Source: Kribbella sandramycini
GTDB lineage: Bacteria > Actinomycetota > Actinomycetes > Propionibacteriales > Kribbellaceae
Reading direction: 5' to 3'
Length of the DNA: 64,000 bases
NCBI RefSeq assembly: GCF_013131805.1
Contig: NZ_JABJRC010000001.1
Coordinates: forward strand, 1,116,001 to 1,180,000
Below, one piece after another: positions 26,843 through 35,928 of the stretch. The notes below the pieces were generated by a model. That model saw only the letters and a list, made by a program, of their open reading frames with translations. It did not search any database and was not told the origin of the DNA. Position numbers and translations under genes: made by a program. How positions within the stretch are numbered: position 1 is the stretch's first letter; every line of letters starts with the position of its first letter.

Positions 26843-29800
26843 ATGAGAAACCCACTGCGTGTGGTCGCTACCGGCGTCGTACTGGTGCTGGTTGCGACGC
26901 TGCTCGAAGTCCAGGTCACACCGGTAGCTTTCGCCGACGGCGGACCGTCGGTACCGCTGCCACAAGTTCCGTCGACGTCTGTCAGCGAGCAGACCATGGG
27001 GACGCGGCCGACCGACTCCGCGACTGCGGCGGAGCTGAGCGGTCCCCAGTCCGACACCGAGGCGCCGGCGGGCGGCGGTGCGCATACGGCCACCCCGCTG
27101 TCGCCTTCGGCAACCTGGGAGGTCGCCGCGCGGACCGGTGACTTCACCTGGTCCTACCCGCTGCGGGTGCCGCCGTCGGCCGGCGGGCTGAATCCCAAAC
27201 TGGCGCTCAGCTACGCGTCGTCCGGAGTCGACGGACGCAACAGCGCGACGAACAACCAGTCCTCCTGGGTCGGCGAGGGCTGGGACCTGTCGCCAGGGTT
27301 CGTGGAACGCACCTACGCCTTGTGTCAGGACGACAAGGGCGACTACACGCCGCCGGAGGGCACCGGCGACCGGTGCTGGAAGTCGGACAACGCGACCGCG
27401 AGTTACAACGGCGGCGGCGGGATGCTGATCCGGGACTCCGACACCGGAACCTGGCGGCCGAAAGCCGATGACGGCGCCAAGGTCGAGCGGCTGACCGGCG
27501 CCGTGAACGGGGACGACAACGGTGAGTACTGGAAGATCACCACGGTCGACGGCACCCAGTACTTCTACGGGTCGCGCGGCGTGGCGGAGTCCACCTGGAC
27601 CGTGCCGGTGTTCGGCGACGACACCGGCGAGCCTTGTCACGACAGCACCTTCGCGTCCTCGTCGTGCACCCAGGCCTGGCGGTGGAACCTGGACAAGGTC
27701 ATCGACCGCAACGGCAACATGATCCTCTACACCTACGAGAAGGAGACCAACTCCTACGGCAAGAACAAGCAGGACGACGCCGTCTCCTACGTGCGCGGCG
27801 GCTTCCTGCGCCGCGCCGAGTACGGCCTGCGGGCGAACGACGGCGGGGTCCAGGCCGGTGCGCGGGTCGACTTCGAGCTGGACGACCGCTGCATACCCGG
27901 CCTGGCCGACGACGAATGCACCTTCAGCAAGCGCGGCAACTGGCCGGATACCCCATTGCGCGACCGCTGCGTGTCGTCGACCTGTAAGGACAAGCACAGC
28001 CCGACGTTCTGGACGACCAAGAAGCTGTCGAAGATCACCACGAGCGTACGCCGGGGAGCCGGCTACACCCCGGTGGACAGCTGGCAGCTGACGCAGAGCT
28101 TCCCTGATCCCGGCGACGGCTACAAAGCCTCGTTGTGGCTCAAGAGCATCGAGCACACCGGTCACGTCGGTGGTACGGCGACGCTGCCGGCGGTCACCTT
28201 CGAAGGCACGAAGTTCCCCAACCGGGTGGAACGAATGGACGGCGTCGGCCCCCTCAACCGGTACCGCATCACGGCGGTCGTGTCCGAGGCCGGCGGGGTG
28301 GTCGCGGTGACCTACGCCGAGCCGGACTGTACGGCGTCCTCGCTGCCGTACAAACCGGAGACCAACACGAAGCGCTGTTATCCGGTGAGCTGGAACCAGG
28401 ACCAGCACGCCGAACGTACCGACCATTTCCACAAGTACGTGGTCGGCCACGTCTCCACGATGGACCTGAAGGGCACGAACCCCGAGCAGACCACCTATTA
28501 CGAGTACCTCGGCGGAGCTGCCTGGCACTACGACACCTCCGAGTTCGTCGCCGCGGACGACAAGACCTGGAACGAGTTCCGCGGGTACGGGCGGGTCCGC
28601 ATCCGCTCTGGCGAGACCGACAACCCCTCCGGTCCGCCCAGCCTGACCGAACTCCGGTTCTATCGGGGAATGCACGGTGACCGCGCCGGACCGGACGGCG
28701 GCACCAAGTCCGAGTCGGTCGCCGACTCGGAGAACGGCATCCGAGTCGACCACGACTGGCTCGCCGGCCAGCCGGTGGAATCGACTACCTACAACGGGGT
28801 CGGCGGCGCGACGGTCAGCAAGCAGGTGAGCTGGCCGCGGTACCAGGGGCCGACCGCAACCAGGGGGTCGCTCAAGGCCTACGTGGTCACCACCGAGACC
28901 CAGGAGACCTACACCACGCTCGCCGCCGGCGGGCGGCGCGTCACCAAGCAGGTCACCGAGCACGACGGATACGGCCTGCCGGTCAAGGTCGATGACCTCG
29001 GCGATCTCGCCACGGCCGCCGACGATCGGTGTACCCGGACCACCTACGAGCGGGACGCCGGCCAGTGGCTGATCGACTTCCCGTCCCGGGTGGAGACCGT
29101 CGGAGTCCGATGCTCTGCTGCCGCCGCGTTCCCCGAGGACGCGATCAGCGACGTGCGGAACACCCGCGACCTCCGCGGAAACATCACCAAGATCGAGCAG
29201 CTGAAGAGCCGCACGCAGCAGGCGCCGGTCTACTTCACCGCGGGAACCAGCACCTATGACGGGCTCGGTCGCGTGCTCACCTCGGCCGACGCCATCGGGC
29301 GAGTGACCAAGACGGAGTACACCCCGTCCGGCGCCGGCCCACTCACCCAGACCGTGGTGACCAACGCCAAGGGACACACGGTTGTCACGTCGCACGACCC
29401 TGCTTGGGGCGCCACTACGAAGTCGGTGGATGCGAACCAGCGAGTGACGGAGACAGAGCTCGATCCGCTGGGCAGGACGACCTCTGTGTGGTTGCCGAAC
29501 CGCAACCGCGCAACGGAGTCCGCCAGCCAGAAGTACACCTACACGATCAGCAGGACCAAGCTGAGCACGGTCACCGCCGGCACCCTCGGGCCGAACGACA
29601 ACCGGGTCACTGTCACGACCCTTTACGACGGCCACTATCGCGAGCGGCAGAAGCAGATACCGGTGCCCGGTGGCGGCAGACTGCTCACCGACGTCCGCTA
29701 CGACCGGCTCGGCCGGGCGTACAAGAAGACGGCGCCGTACTACAACAGCAGCGCGGTGGACGACAAGCTCTGGGTGGCCGCCGACAACCAGGTGGCCAGT

Positions 29801-32584
29801 CACACCGTGACCGAGTTCGACGGCGCCGGCCGGGAGATCGCGACCGTCACCTTCGGTTTCGGTGTCGAGAAGTGGCGTACCACCATGAGGTACGGCGGCG
29901 ACCGGGTGCACCAGACGCCACCGCCCGGTGGCACCGCCACGACGACGATCAGTGACGCGCGCGGTCGCCCGATCGAGCGGCGTACGCAGAATGGAACCGG
30001 ATACGACAGCACGTTCTACACCTACGCCAAGGCCGGCCAACTGGAGACGGTGAAGGACCCGGCCGGCAACGTCTGGCGGTACGGCTACGACCTTCGCGGT
30101 CACAAGATCCGGGTGGACGACCCGGACAAGGGTTTGGTCACCAAGACCTTCGACGACAGCGGGCAGGTGCTCACCACGACCGACGCCCGCGGCAGCACGC
30201 ACGCCTTCACCTACGATCCGCTCGGCCGGCAGACCGCCGAGTACGACGGCCAGGTCGGCGGCGTCAAGCGGTCCGAATGGACGTACGACACCGCCTACAA
30301 GGGCAAGGGACAGATCGCCTCCTCGACGCGGTACCTGAACGGTTCCGCCTATGTCAGCCGGATCAGCAACTACGACGCGCTGGGCAAACCGCTCACCGCG
30401 ACCGTGATCATCCCGGAGGCAGAGGGCAAGCTGGCCGGCAGCTACACCTCGTCGTCCATCTACAACGTCGACGGCAGCCTGGCGAGCACGATCTACCCGG
30501 CAGCAGGCGACCTGCCCGCAGAAACGGTCAGCTACGGGTACGACGCGGCCGGGCGGCCGCTGACCACCACCGGCGGGCTTTCGGGCACCACCGTGCCGTA
30601 CGTCGGCGAAACGCTCTACACCCGCTACGGCGAGGTGGAACGCATCCTGCTGGGTGACCCGGAGGTGCTCGGCGGCCGGGCGTGGCAGTCGTATTACTAC
30701 ACCGACGACACCCGGCGCGTGCAGCGGACGATCTTCGATACCGAGGTGTATCGGCCGATGCAGTCCGACGTCCGCTACGACTACGACCCGGCAGGCAACA
30801 TCACCTCGATCGCGGACCGCACGCTCGACCAGCCGGCCGACGTCCAGTGCTTCCAGTACGACCACCTGCGGCGACTGACCGAGGCGTGGACCCCCGGCAC
30901 GGACTGCGCCGCGACGCCGACGGTGGAGGGATTGGCCGGGCCGGCGCCGTACTGGCACTCGTTCGGTTACGACAAGGTCGGTAACCGAACCAGCGAGGTG
31001 CAGCACGCGCCCGCCGGGAACACCACGCGGACCTACACCCCGGTCCGGCCCGGTTCGCACCAGGTCGCGTCGATCAGCCAGTCTGGCGCGCCGACCGACA
31101 CCTTCAGCTACGACGAAGCCGGCAACACCACAACCAGGACCGTGGCAGGCAAATCCCAGACGTTGGCCTGGGACACCGAGGGCGAACTCGCCAAGGTCAC
31201 CTCAGGCACCGCGGTGACCGAGTTCGCCTACTGGGCCGGTGGCGGGCGGATGCTGCGCCGCGAGCCCGGTACGACAACGCTGTACCTAGGCGCCCAAGAG
31301 CTCAGCCTGAACACCAAAACCGGCTCGCTGACCTCCACCCGCTTCTACAAACACGGCAAGACCACCGTGGCCTCCCGCACCGCCTCCGGCCTCACCTGGC
31401 TCGCCGCCGACCACCAAGCCACCCTCGACCTGGCAGTAGACCGCACCACCATGAAAACCACCCGCCGCCGCCAAACCCCCTTCGGCGGCACCCGAGGCCC
31501 CACCATCACCTTCCCCGGCGAAAAAGGCTTCGTAGGCGGCACCAACGACTCCTCCACCGGCCTAACCATGATCGGAGCCCGCTACTACGACCCCGCCCAA
31601 GGCCGATTCCTCTCGGTCGACCCGATCATGGACGCCTCCGACCCCCAACAAATGCACGGCTACACCTACTCCAACAACAACCCAGTAACCTACTCCGACC
31701 CCACCGGCATGTTCTTCGACGATATTTGGGAAGGCGTGACCGACATTGCCAACGCCGGCGCGGCGCTCGCGACCGAAGCCCTCGACGGGGTACGCGAAAT
31801 CGGGGAGGGAGTCGTCGATGTCGCCGTCGGCGCATACAAGACTGTCGAAGGCAGCGTCAGGGGTGCCGCAGGATGGGCCACTGGCAACGACGAAGCCATG
31901 AACAACGGATGGTCACGAGCCGGCGATGGGCTGAGCCAAGCGTGGCGAGGCGCCGGCAAGATCTATGAAGGCGGCAAGAAGGTCGCAGCATTCGGGAGCC
32001 TCGTCTGCCCGACCTGCCGAGTTCTCGGGATGCTCGCTACCGGATTCTCCGGCACCAGCGCGGTCGAGAACGCGGTGAACGGTGAGTGGGACAAGGCTGG
32101 GTTCGACATGCTCGGCGTGGTCACCGGAGTTGGCGGAGCTCGCACCGGAACCGCGGCAAGTAAGGCGAGCCAGAACGCAGACGACGCCTACGACCGGGTG
32201 ATGAGGTTCGAGGACTACTATCCGATCGGCTCGTACTCCACGCCACAAATCAGGCAGAACATCATCGACGGACACCTGGAAACCGTCCGCCATTTCGAGG
32301 CGGCAGCGCTCTACAAGCGATGGAACTGGAGCTTCTACGGAGCTGGGCTCTACGGCTCGCTGGTGGCCGGCGCCCATCAGAAGAAGCGCCCGTCGCTCGG
32401 GCCACTTCTCTACTTCGACATCGGTGACCATCTCCTGCGGAACTCCGGTGGCGGTCGCGTCGGCGGCGGTGTCGGCGGTGGAGGTGGCGGTAGTCGTGGC
32501 AGCGGTGGAGGCGGCGGGTCGGCTGGTGGGGACGGGTGTCGGGTGCCTTCGGGGCCAGGGCGGTTGGGGGGCCGGACCTGCTGA
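26843..32584 (+). CDS. RHS/YD-repeat protein with variable C-terminal tip
   Basis: 1913 residues. Signal peptide (MRNPLRVVATGVVLVLVATLLEVQVTPVAFA); N-terminal SpvB-like segment (FTWSYPLRVPPSAGGLNPKLALSYASSGVDGR); long YD-repeat shell (YDRLGRAYKK, YDPLGRQTAEYDG, YDYDPAGNITSI); the core ends at RYYDPAQGRFLSVDP...YTYSNNNPVTYSDPTG (about residue 1620). The remaining 290 residues are the polymorphic tip: a helical part with TM-like segment (FGSLVCPTCRVLGMLATGF), an unassigned region with many aromatic and charged residues, and a Gly/Ser-rich tail ending in Cys. I cannot assign a toxin fold. No clear immunity gene follows. ATG 26843 has AGGGGG six bases upstream and is preferred over GTG 26828. Confidence 0.88.
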   Translation: MRNPLRVVATGVVLVLVATLLEVQVTPVAFADGGPSVPLPQVPSTSVSEQTMGTRPTDSATAAELSGPQSDTEAPAGGGAHTATPLSPSATWEVAARTGDFTWSYPLRVPPSAGGLNPKLALSYASSGVDGRNSATNNQSSWVGEGWDLSPGFVERTYALCQDDKGDYTPPEGTGDRCWKSDNATASYNGGGGMLIRDSDTGTWRPKADDGAKVERLTGAVNGDDNGEYWKITTVDGTQYFYGSRGVAESTWTVPVFGDDTGEPCHDSTFASSSCTQAWRWNLDKVIDRNGNMILYTYEKETNSYGKNKQDDAVSYVRGGFLRRAEYGLRANDGGVQAGARVDFELDDRCIPGLADDECTFSKRGNWPDTPLRDRCVSSTCKDKHSPTFWTTKKLSKITTSVRRGAGYTPVDSWQLTQSFPDPGDGYKASLWLKSIEHTGHVGGTATLPAVTFEGTKFPNRVERMDGVGPLNRYRITAVVSEAGGVVAVTYAEPDCTASSLPYKPETNTKRCYPVSWNQDQHAERTDHFHKYVVGHVSTMDLKGTNPEQTTYYEYLGGAAWHYDTSEFVAADDKTWNEFRGYGRVRIRSGETDNPSGPPSLTELRFYRGMHGDRAGPDGGTKSESVADSENGIRVDHDWLAGQPVESTTYNGVGGATVSKQVSWPRYQGPTATRGSLKAYVVTTETQETYTTLAAGGRRVTKQVTEHDGYGLPVKVDDLGDLATAADDRCTRTTYERDAGQWLIDFPSRVETVGVRCSAAAAFPEDAISDVRNTRDLRGNITKIEQLKSRTQQAPVYFTAGTSTYDGLGRVLTSADAIGRVTKTEYTPSGAGPLTQTVVTNAKGHTVVTSHDPAWGATTKSVDANQRVTETELDPLGRTTSVWLPNRNRATESASQKYTYTISRTKLSTVTAGTLGPNDNRVTVTTLYDGHYRERQKQIPVPGGGRLLTDVRYDRLGRAYKKTAPYYNSSAVDDKLWVAADNQVASHTVTEFDGAGREIATVTFGFGVEKWRTTMRYGGDRVHQTPPPGGTATTTISDARGRPIERRTQNGTGYDSTFYTYAKAGQLETVKDPAGNVWRYGYDLRGHKIRVDDPDKGLVTKTFDDSGQVLTTTDARGSTHAFTYDPLGRQTAEYDGQVGGVKRSEWTYDTAYKGKGQIASSTRYLNGSAYVSRISNYDALGKPLTATVIIPEAEGKLAGSYTSSSIYNVDGSLASTIYPAAGDLPAETVSYGYDAAGRPLTTTGGLSGTTVPYVGETLYTRYGEVERILLGDPEVLGGRAWQSYYYTDDTRRVQRTIFDTEVYRPMQSDVRYDYDPAGNITSIADRTLDQPADVQCFQYDHLRRLTEAWTPGTDCAATPTVEGLAGPAPYWHSFGYDKVGNRTSEVQHAPAGNTTRTYTPVRPGSHQVASISQSGAPTDTFSYDEAGNTTTRTVAGKSQTLAWDTEGELAKVTSGTAVTEFAYWAGGGRMLRREPGTTTLYLGAQELSLNTKTGSLTSTRFYKHGKTTVASRTASGLTWLAADHQATLDLAVDRTTMKTTRRRQTPFGGTRGPTITFPGEKGFVGGTNDSSTGLTMIGARYYDPAQGRFLSVDPIMDASDPQQMHGYTYSNNNPVTYSDPTGMFFDDIWEGVTDIANAGAALATEALDGVREIGEGVVDVAVGAYKTVEGSVRGAAGWATGNDEAMNNGWSRAGDGLSQAWRGAGKIYEGGKKVAAFGSLVCPTCRVLGMLATGFSGTSAVENAVNGEWDKAGFDMLGVVTGVGGARTGTAASKASQNADDAYDRVMRFEDYYPIGSYSTPQIRQNIIDGHLETVRHFEAAALYKRWNWSFYGAGLYGSLVAGAHQKKRPSLGPLLYFDIGDHLLRNSGGGRVGGGVGGGGGGSRGSGGGGGSAGGDGCRVPSGPGRLGGRTC

Positions 32585-32596
32585 GTGAGTGAGTGG

Positions 32597-32632
32597 GGCG
32601 GCGCCGTGCGGGTGACTCCGTGCGGCGCCGCC
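32597..32632 (+). terminator. Terminator of the LamG-RHS operon
   Basis: GGCGGCGCCG (32597-32606) / CGGCGCCGCC (32623-32632), 10-bp GC stem followed by TTCTGCT, twelve bases past the RHS stop. Confidence 0.7.
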
Positions 32633-32648
32633 TTCTGCTGTGGCTCGG

Positions 32649-32750
32649 TCAGAAGACCAGGCTCAGGACCCAGATGGTGAAGGCGAGCAGTCCGACGACG
32701 AAGGTGGTCGTGACTACTACCGCGTAGGCGAACCAGGAGCTTCCATTCAC
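32649..32750 (-). CDS. Possible 33-residue single-span membrane peptide
   Basis: GTG 32750 opens a 33-residue frame made mainly of one hydrophobic helix (WFAYAVVVTTTFVVGLLAFTIWVLSLVF). An AGGATGGG ribosome-site-like stretch lies upstream. It lies between the RHS terminator and the sigma-factor promoter, on the opposite strand. Similar tiny membrane ORFs are common and often unannotated in actinomycetes. An alternative is that the hydrophobic frame is chance. Confidence 0.4.
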   Translation of the reverse strand: MNGSSWFAYAVVVTTTFVVGLLAFTIWVLSLVF

Positions 32751-32859
32751 GGGCCCATCCTGCCAGGTGTGCTCCCTGGGGGTGGTTTTGTGGGGTGGGG
32801 TGTGACGAGCCGCGGGGGTGGGTGCGTCTAGGGGGTGTGAGCTACTGGGCGGAGGGTGG

Positions 32860-33348
32860 ATGAAGGGGATCGGCGAGTTCGAGGAGTTCGCTCGGGCCGG
32901 GGTGGGCGGGTTGTACCGGACGGCGTGGCTGCTGACCGGGGACCGGCACCACGCCGAGGACCTGGTGCAGGAGACCTTGGCGAACATGCTGAAGGTGTGG
33001 AGCCGGGTGGAGACGCCGGAGGCCTACGCGCGGACGGCGCTGGCGCGGATCTTCGTGTCGCAGCGGCGGCGCCGAAGCTGGTCGGAGCGGCCGACGAGTG
33101 CACTGCCCGAGCAGGCGGGCGCGGTGGGCGATGTCGCGCTGCGGGTCGCGTTGCAGGGGGCTCTGGGTGAGCTGGCGCCGTTGGATCGGGCTGTGCTGGT
33201 GCTGCGGTACTTCGAAGATCGCAGCGTTGAGCAGGTCGCGCTCGATCTCGGCAAGAAACCCAGTGCGATCACCACCCGCACGGCGCGAGCGCTGGAGCGG
33301 TTGCGTGTGGTGCTGGGTGACGACGCCGTCCATCTGACCGCGCTATGA
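32860..33348 (+). CDS. ECF RNA polymerase sigma factor, SigE-like actinobacterial family
   Basis: 162 residues. Region 2 reads LYRTAWLLTGDRHHAEDLVQETLANMLKVW; region 4 is LAPLDRAVLVLRYFEDRSVEQVALDLGKKPSAITTRTARALERL. Small size and the sequence FARAGVGGLYRTAWLLTGD place it in the SigE family frequent in streptomycetes and relatives. ATG 32860 follows a GGAGGGTGG stretch. It is followed by a membrane protein gene that behaves like its anti-sigma partner. Confidence 0.92.
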   Translation: MKGIGEFEEFARAGVGGLYRTAWLLTGDRHHAEDLVQETLANMLKVWSRVETPEAYARTALARIFVSQRRRRSWSERPTSALPEQAGAVGDVALRVALQGALGELAPLDRAVLVLRYFEDRSVEQVALDLGKKPSAITTRTARALERLRVVLGDDAVHLTAL

Positions 33349-33359
33349 AGGAGAAATTC

Positions 33360-34163
33360 GTGAACAACCTCCCGGAATTGATGCACCGGGCGACTGACGG
33401 GCTGGAGCCGGAGTCCGCCGATCTGGTCGAGCGGTCGGTGCTGCAGGGGCTGCGGTTGCGGCGTCGGCGTACGGCGCTGGCTTCGGCGGCCGGCGTGGCG
33501 GCAGTGGCGGCCACGGTGGCGGTCGTCGCCGGCGCGGTCCACGTCGTCGGGCAGCCGAATGGCGCGCAGCCGGCCGGTGCGCTGGCCAGCAGTCCGACGC
33601 CCAGTACGCCGTCCTCACCTACGCCGCCGGCGCCGTTCGTCTCGACCACCGAAGAGCCCGGTGACGGCGCGCAGCCGCCGGTGCAGCTCAACGACCCGAC
33701 GCTGAAGACCTTGCGTACGCTGCTGAAGGGCAAGGGCAAGCTGACCGCTGCGGATACCTGGGGCAGCGCGGCCGAGGGGTACCTCGGCGCGTCGTACGTC
33801 GTCGACGACGGCAAGGGCGGATCACAGGTGCAGGTCATGCTCTCCAACGGAGGGCATCCCACCTGCAAGGACGTGCCGGGCTGCAGCGTCCGGGCAGACG
33901 GTTCGACGATCCGGGCGCAGCAGCCCGCGCCCGAGTATCCGAAGGGCCGGAACGTGGACGGAGTCCTCACAAGCTTCGTCGAAATCACCCGTAAGGGCGG
34001 CCGGTTCATCTCGGTGACCAGCTACAACGCCGTCGAGGAGAAGGGGTCGAAGGCCACTCGGCCGCTCCCGATCCTGACCGTCGCGCAGCTCACCAAGCTG
34101 GCCGACGACACCGCGTGGAAGTTCCCGGCGCCGCCGAAAGGGCAGGGAACACCCAAGCGGTGA
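33360..34163 (+). CDS. Membrane-anchored anti-sigma candidate
   Basis: 267 residues: a short cytoplasmic N-terminus (LPELMHRATDGLEPESADLVERSVLQGLRLRRRR), one membrane helix (ALASAAGVAAVAATVAVVAGAV), a Pro/Thr/Ser-rich linker and an extracytoplasmic globular region without recognised domain. This layout regularly follows SigE-family sigma genes and is thought to tether or sense for them. GTG 33360 has an ideal AAGGAG six bases upstream; an ATG at 33345 overlaps the sigma stop but would put that AAGGAG inside the gene. Confidence 0.7.
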   Translation: MNNLPELMHRATDGLEPESADLVERSVLQGLRLRRRRTALASAAGVAAVAATVAVVAGAVHVVGQPNGAQPAGALASSPTPSTPSSPTPPAPFVSTTEEPGDGAQPPVQLNDPTLKTLRTLLKGKGKLTAADTWGSAAEGYLGASYVVDDGKGGSQVQVMLSNGGHPTCKDVPGCSVRADGSTIRAQQPAPEYPKGRNVDGVLTSFVEITRKGGRFISVTSYNAVEEKGSKATRPLPILTVAQLTKLADDTAWKFPAPPKGQGTPKR

Positions 34164-34176
34164 GCCTCGCCGGGAG

Positions 34177-34204
34177 CGGCGCCGGCCAGGCCTGGCCGGC
34201 GCCG
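34177..34204. terminator. Bidirectional terminator, 28-bp palindrome
   Basis: CGGCGCCGGCCAGG / CCTGGCCGGCGCCG, a perfect 14-bp inverted repeat with no spacer, between convergent anti-sigma-like and PLP-enzyme genes. Confidence 0.75.
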
Positions 34205-34212
34205 TTCTGCTG

Positions 34213-35925
34213 TCAGGTGAGGCAGCGGGAGGGGAGGTCGAACCAGCGCAGGTGGTCGAAGTCGGCGTTGACGGTGGCCTCGAGATCGGCCGGCTCCTGG
34301 CTGGTCGACAGGAGCTCGCGGGCCTCGGCGAGGTACTCCGCCAGGATCGACTCCGGGGCTGTGGAGTCGTGGCGGGGGTAGCGGAGTTTGCCGTCGGAGT
34401 CGTAGCCGACCTGGGACAGGCGCAGCGGCGGCTCGCTGGCCCCGCGGTAGTGCCGCCAGAGGCCGGTCGCCGGGTCGAAGCGGTAGTCGGCGAGCAGGCG
34501 CCAGCCGTCCTGGGCGACCAGTTTGACCGCGGCGACGACGTACTCGAAAACGGCGTCCGAGATGAAGTAGTTGAAGTTGACGCGGACCCAGCCGGGTTTG
34601 ATGCCCTCGCAGCCGTGCAGGATCTCCTCGGCGAACTCGTTGGAGCGCTCCAGGTCGATGCCGAGCAGGGCGTGCCCGTACGGGCCGGCGCACGAACAGC
34701 CGCCGCGGGACTGGATACCGAACAGGTCGTTCAGCAGCGCGACCACGAAGTTGTGGTGCAGGTAGCGGCCGGACGGCGCCTTCACCACGAAGGAGACGAT
34801 CGACAGCCGCTCCGCGTCCACGTTGCCGAGGATCTGGATGTTCGGCTCGTCCTGCCAGGCCGCGACCGCACGCCGTAGGTACGCGTCCTCGTGGGCGCGG
34901 ATGACGTCGATCCCGACCGCCTGCTTGAGCTGGAAGGCCAGACCGGCCCGGATCGACCCGATGATGTCCGGAGTGCCGCCCTCCTCGCGGTGCACCGGGT
35001 CCTCCAGGTAGGCGTGCTCCGTCGGGTTCACGTAGGCGACAGTGCCGCCGCCGGGGACGTCGGGCACGCGGTTGGTCAGCAGCTCCCTGCGGGCGACCAG
35101 CACACCCGGAGTGCCCGGGCCGCCGATCAGCTTGTGCGGGCTGAGGAAGATCGCGTCCTTGTACGACAGCGGGTCGGCGTCGCGGCCGCCGTACATGTCG
35201 ATCTCGATGTACGGCGCGGCGGCGGCGAAGTCCCAGAAGGAGAGGGCGCCGTGGCGGTGCAGCAGGGCGGACACCCGATGCGTGTTGCTGACGATGCCGG
35301 TGACGTTGCTGGCCGCGGAGAACGAGCCGATCTTGAGCGGGCGATCGGCGTACTCGACCAGGCGCTCCTCCAGCTGCGGGATGTCGATGTGCCCATCGGC
35401 GTCCTGGCTGATCATCACCACGTCGGCGATGGACTCACGCCAGGGCAGCTCGTTCGAGTGGTGCTCGTACGGGCCGATGAAGACAACCGGCCGCTGCTCC
35501 GGCGGGATCTGGTCGGTCAGGTGGTACTCGTCGTCCAGCTGGGCCGGAATGCGCAGACCGAGGCAACCGATCAGTTTGTCGATCGCACCGGTCGCGCCGG
35601 AGCCGCAGAAGATGACTGCGGTCTCGTCGTCGCCGCCGACGCTCTGGTGGATGATGCGCCGCGCATCCTCCCGCAGCCGGGTTGTCTGCAGGCCTGTGCC
35701 GCTCGACTCGGTGTGGGTGTTCGCGTACCGCGGCAGGACCTCCTCCCGGATGAAGTCCTCCAGGAAGGTCAGAGCGCGCCCGGACGCCGTGTAGTCGGCG
35801 TACGTGACCCGGCGCGGCCCGTACGGCCCGGGCATCACCTGGTCGTCACCGATCACCGAAGCGCGAATCCGTCGCAACAACGGCGACTCCGGCAGTGGCT
35901 GCACATGATTCATGGTAGGGATCAT
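34213..35925 (-). CDS. Class V aminotransferase / cysteine-desulfurase-like PLP enzyme
   Basis: 570 residues, longer than the usual 400. VTYADYTASGRALTFLEDFI at the N-terminus, IFCGSGATGAIDKLI, YEHHSNELPWRE, SFSAASNVTGIVSNTH and WDFAAAAPYIEIDM belong to the class V fold; SPHKLIGGPGTPG contains the PLP-binding Lys (about 265). A Cys-rich loop (IQSRGGCSCAGPYGHALL) sits where cysteine desulfurases carry their active-site Cys. The extra C-terminal 110 residues (FDPATGLWRHYRG..., PAESILAEYL-type) are unassigned. ATG 35925 is preceded by AAAAGG. The start codon is three bases from that of divergent tenA, so each promoter must lie inside the other gene. Confidence 0.85.
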   Translation of the reverse strand: MIPTMNHVQPLPESPLLRRIRASVIGDDQVMPGPYGPRRVTYADYTASGRALTFLEDFIREEVLPRYANTHTESSGTGLQTTRLREDARRIIHQSVGGDDETAVIFCGSGATGAIDKLIGCLGLRIPAQLDDEYHLTDQIPPEQRPVVFIGPYEHHSNELPWRESIADVVMISQDADGHIDIPQLEERLVEYADRPLKIGSFSAASNVTGIVSNTHRVSALLHRHGALSFWDFAAAAPYIEIDMYGGRDADPLSYKDAIFLSPHKLIGGPGTPGVLVARRELLTNRVPDVPGGGTVAYVNPTEHAYLEDPVHREEGGTPDIIGSIRAGLAFQLKQAVGIDVIRAHEDAYLRRAVAAWQDEPNIQILGNVDAERLSIVSFVVKAPSGRYLHHNFVVALLNDLFGIQSRGGCSCAGPYGHALLGIDLERSNEFAEEILHGCEGIKPGWVRVNFNYFISDAVFEYVVAAVKLVAQDGWRLLADYRFDPATGLWRHYRGASEPPLRLSQVGYDSDGKLRYPRHDSTAPESILAEYLAEARELLSTSQEPADLEATVNADFDHLRWFDLPSRCLT

Positions 35926-35928
35926 GAC

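Noticed and set aside
25385..31060. 1891-residue open frame on the minus strand
   Set aside because: Runs opposite the LamG and RHS genes; high GC removes stops. No domains, Arg/Val-rich composition.
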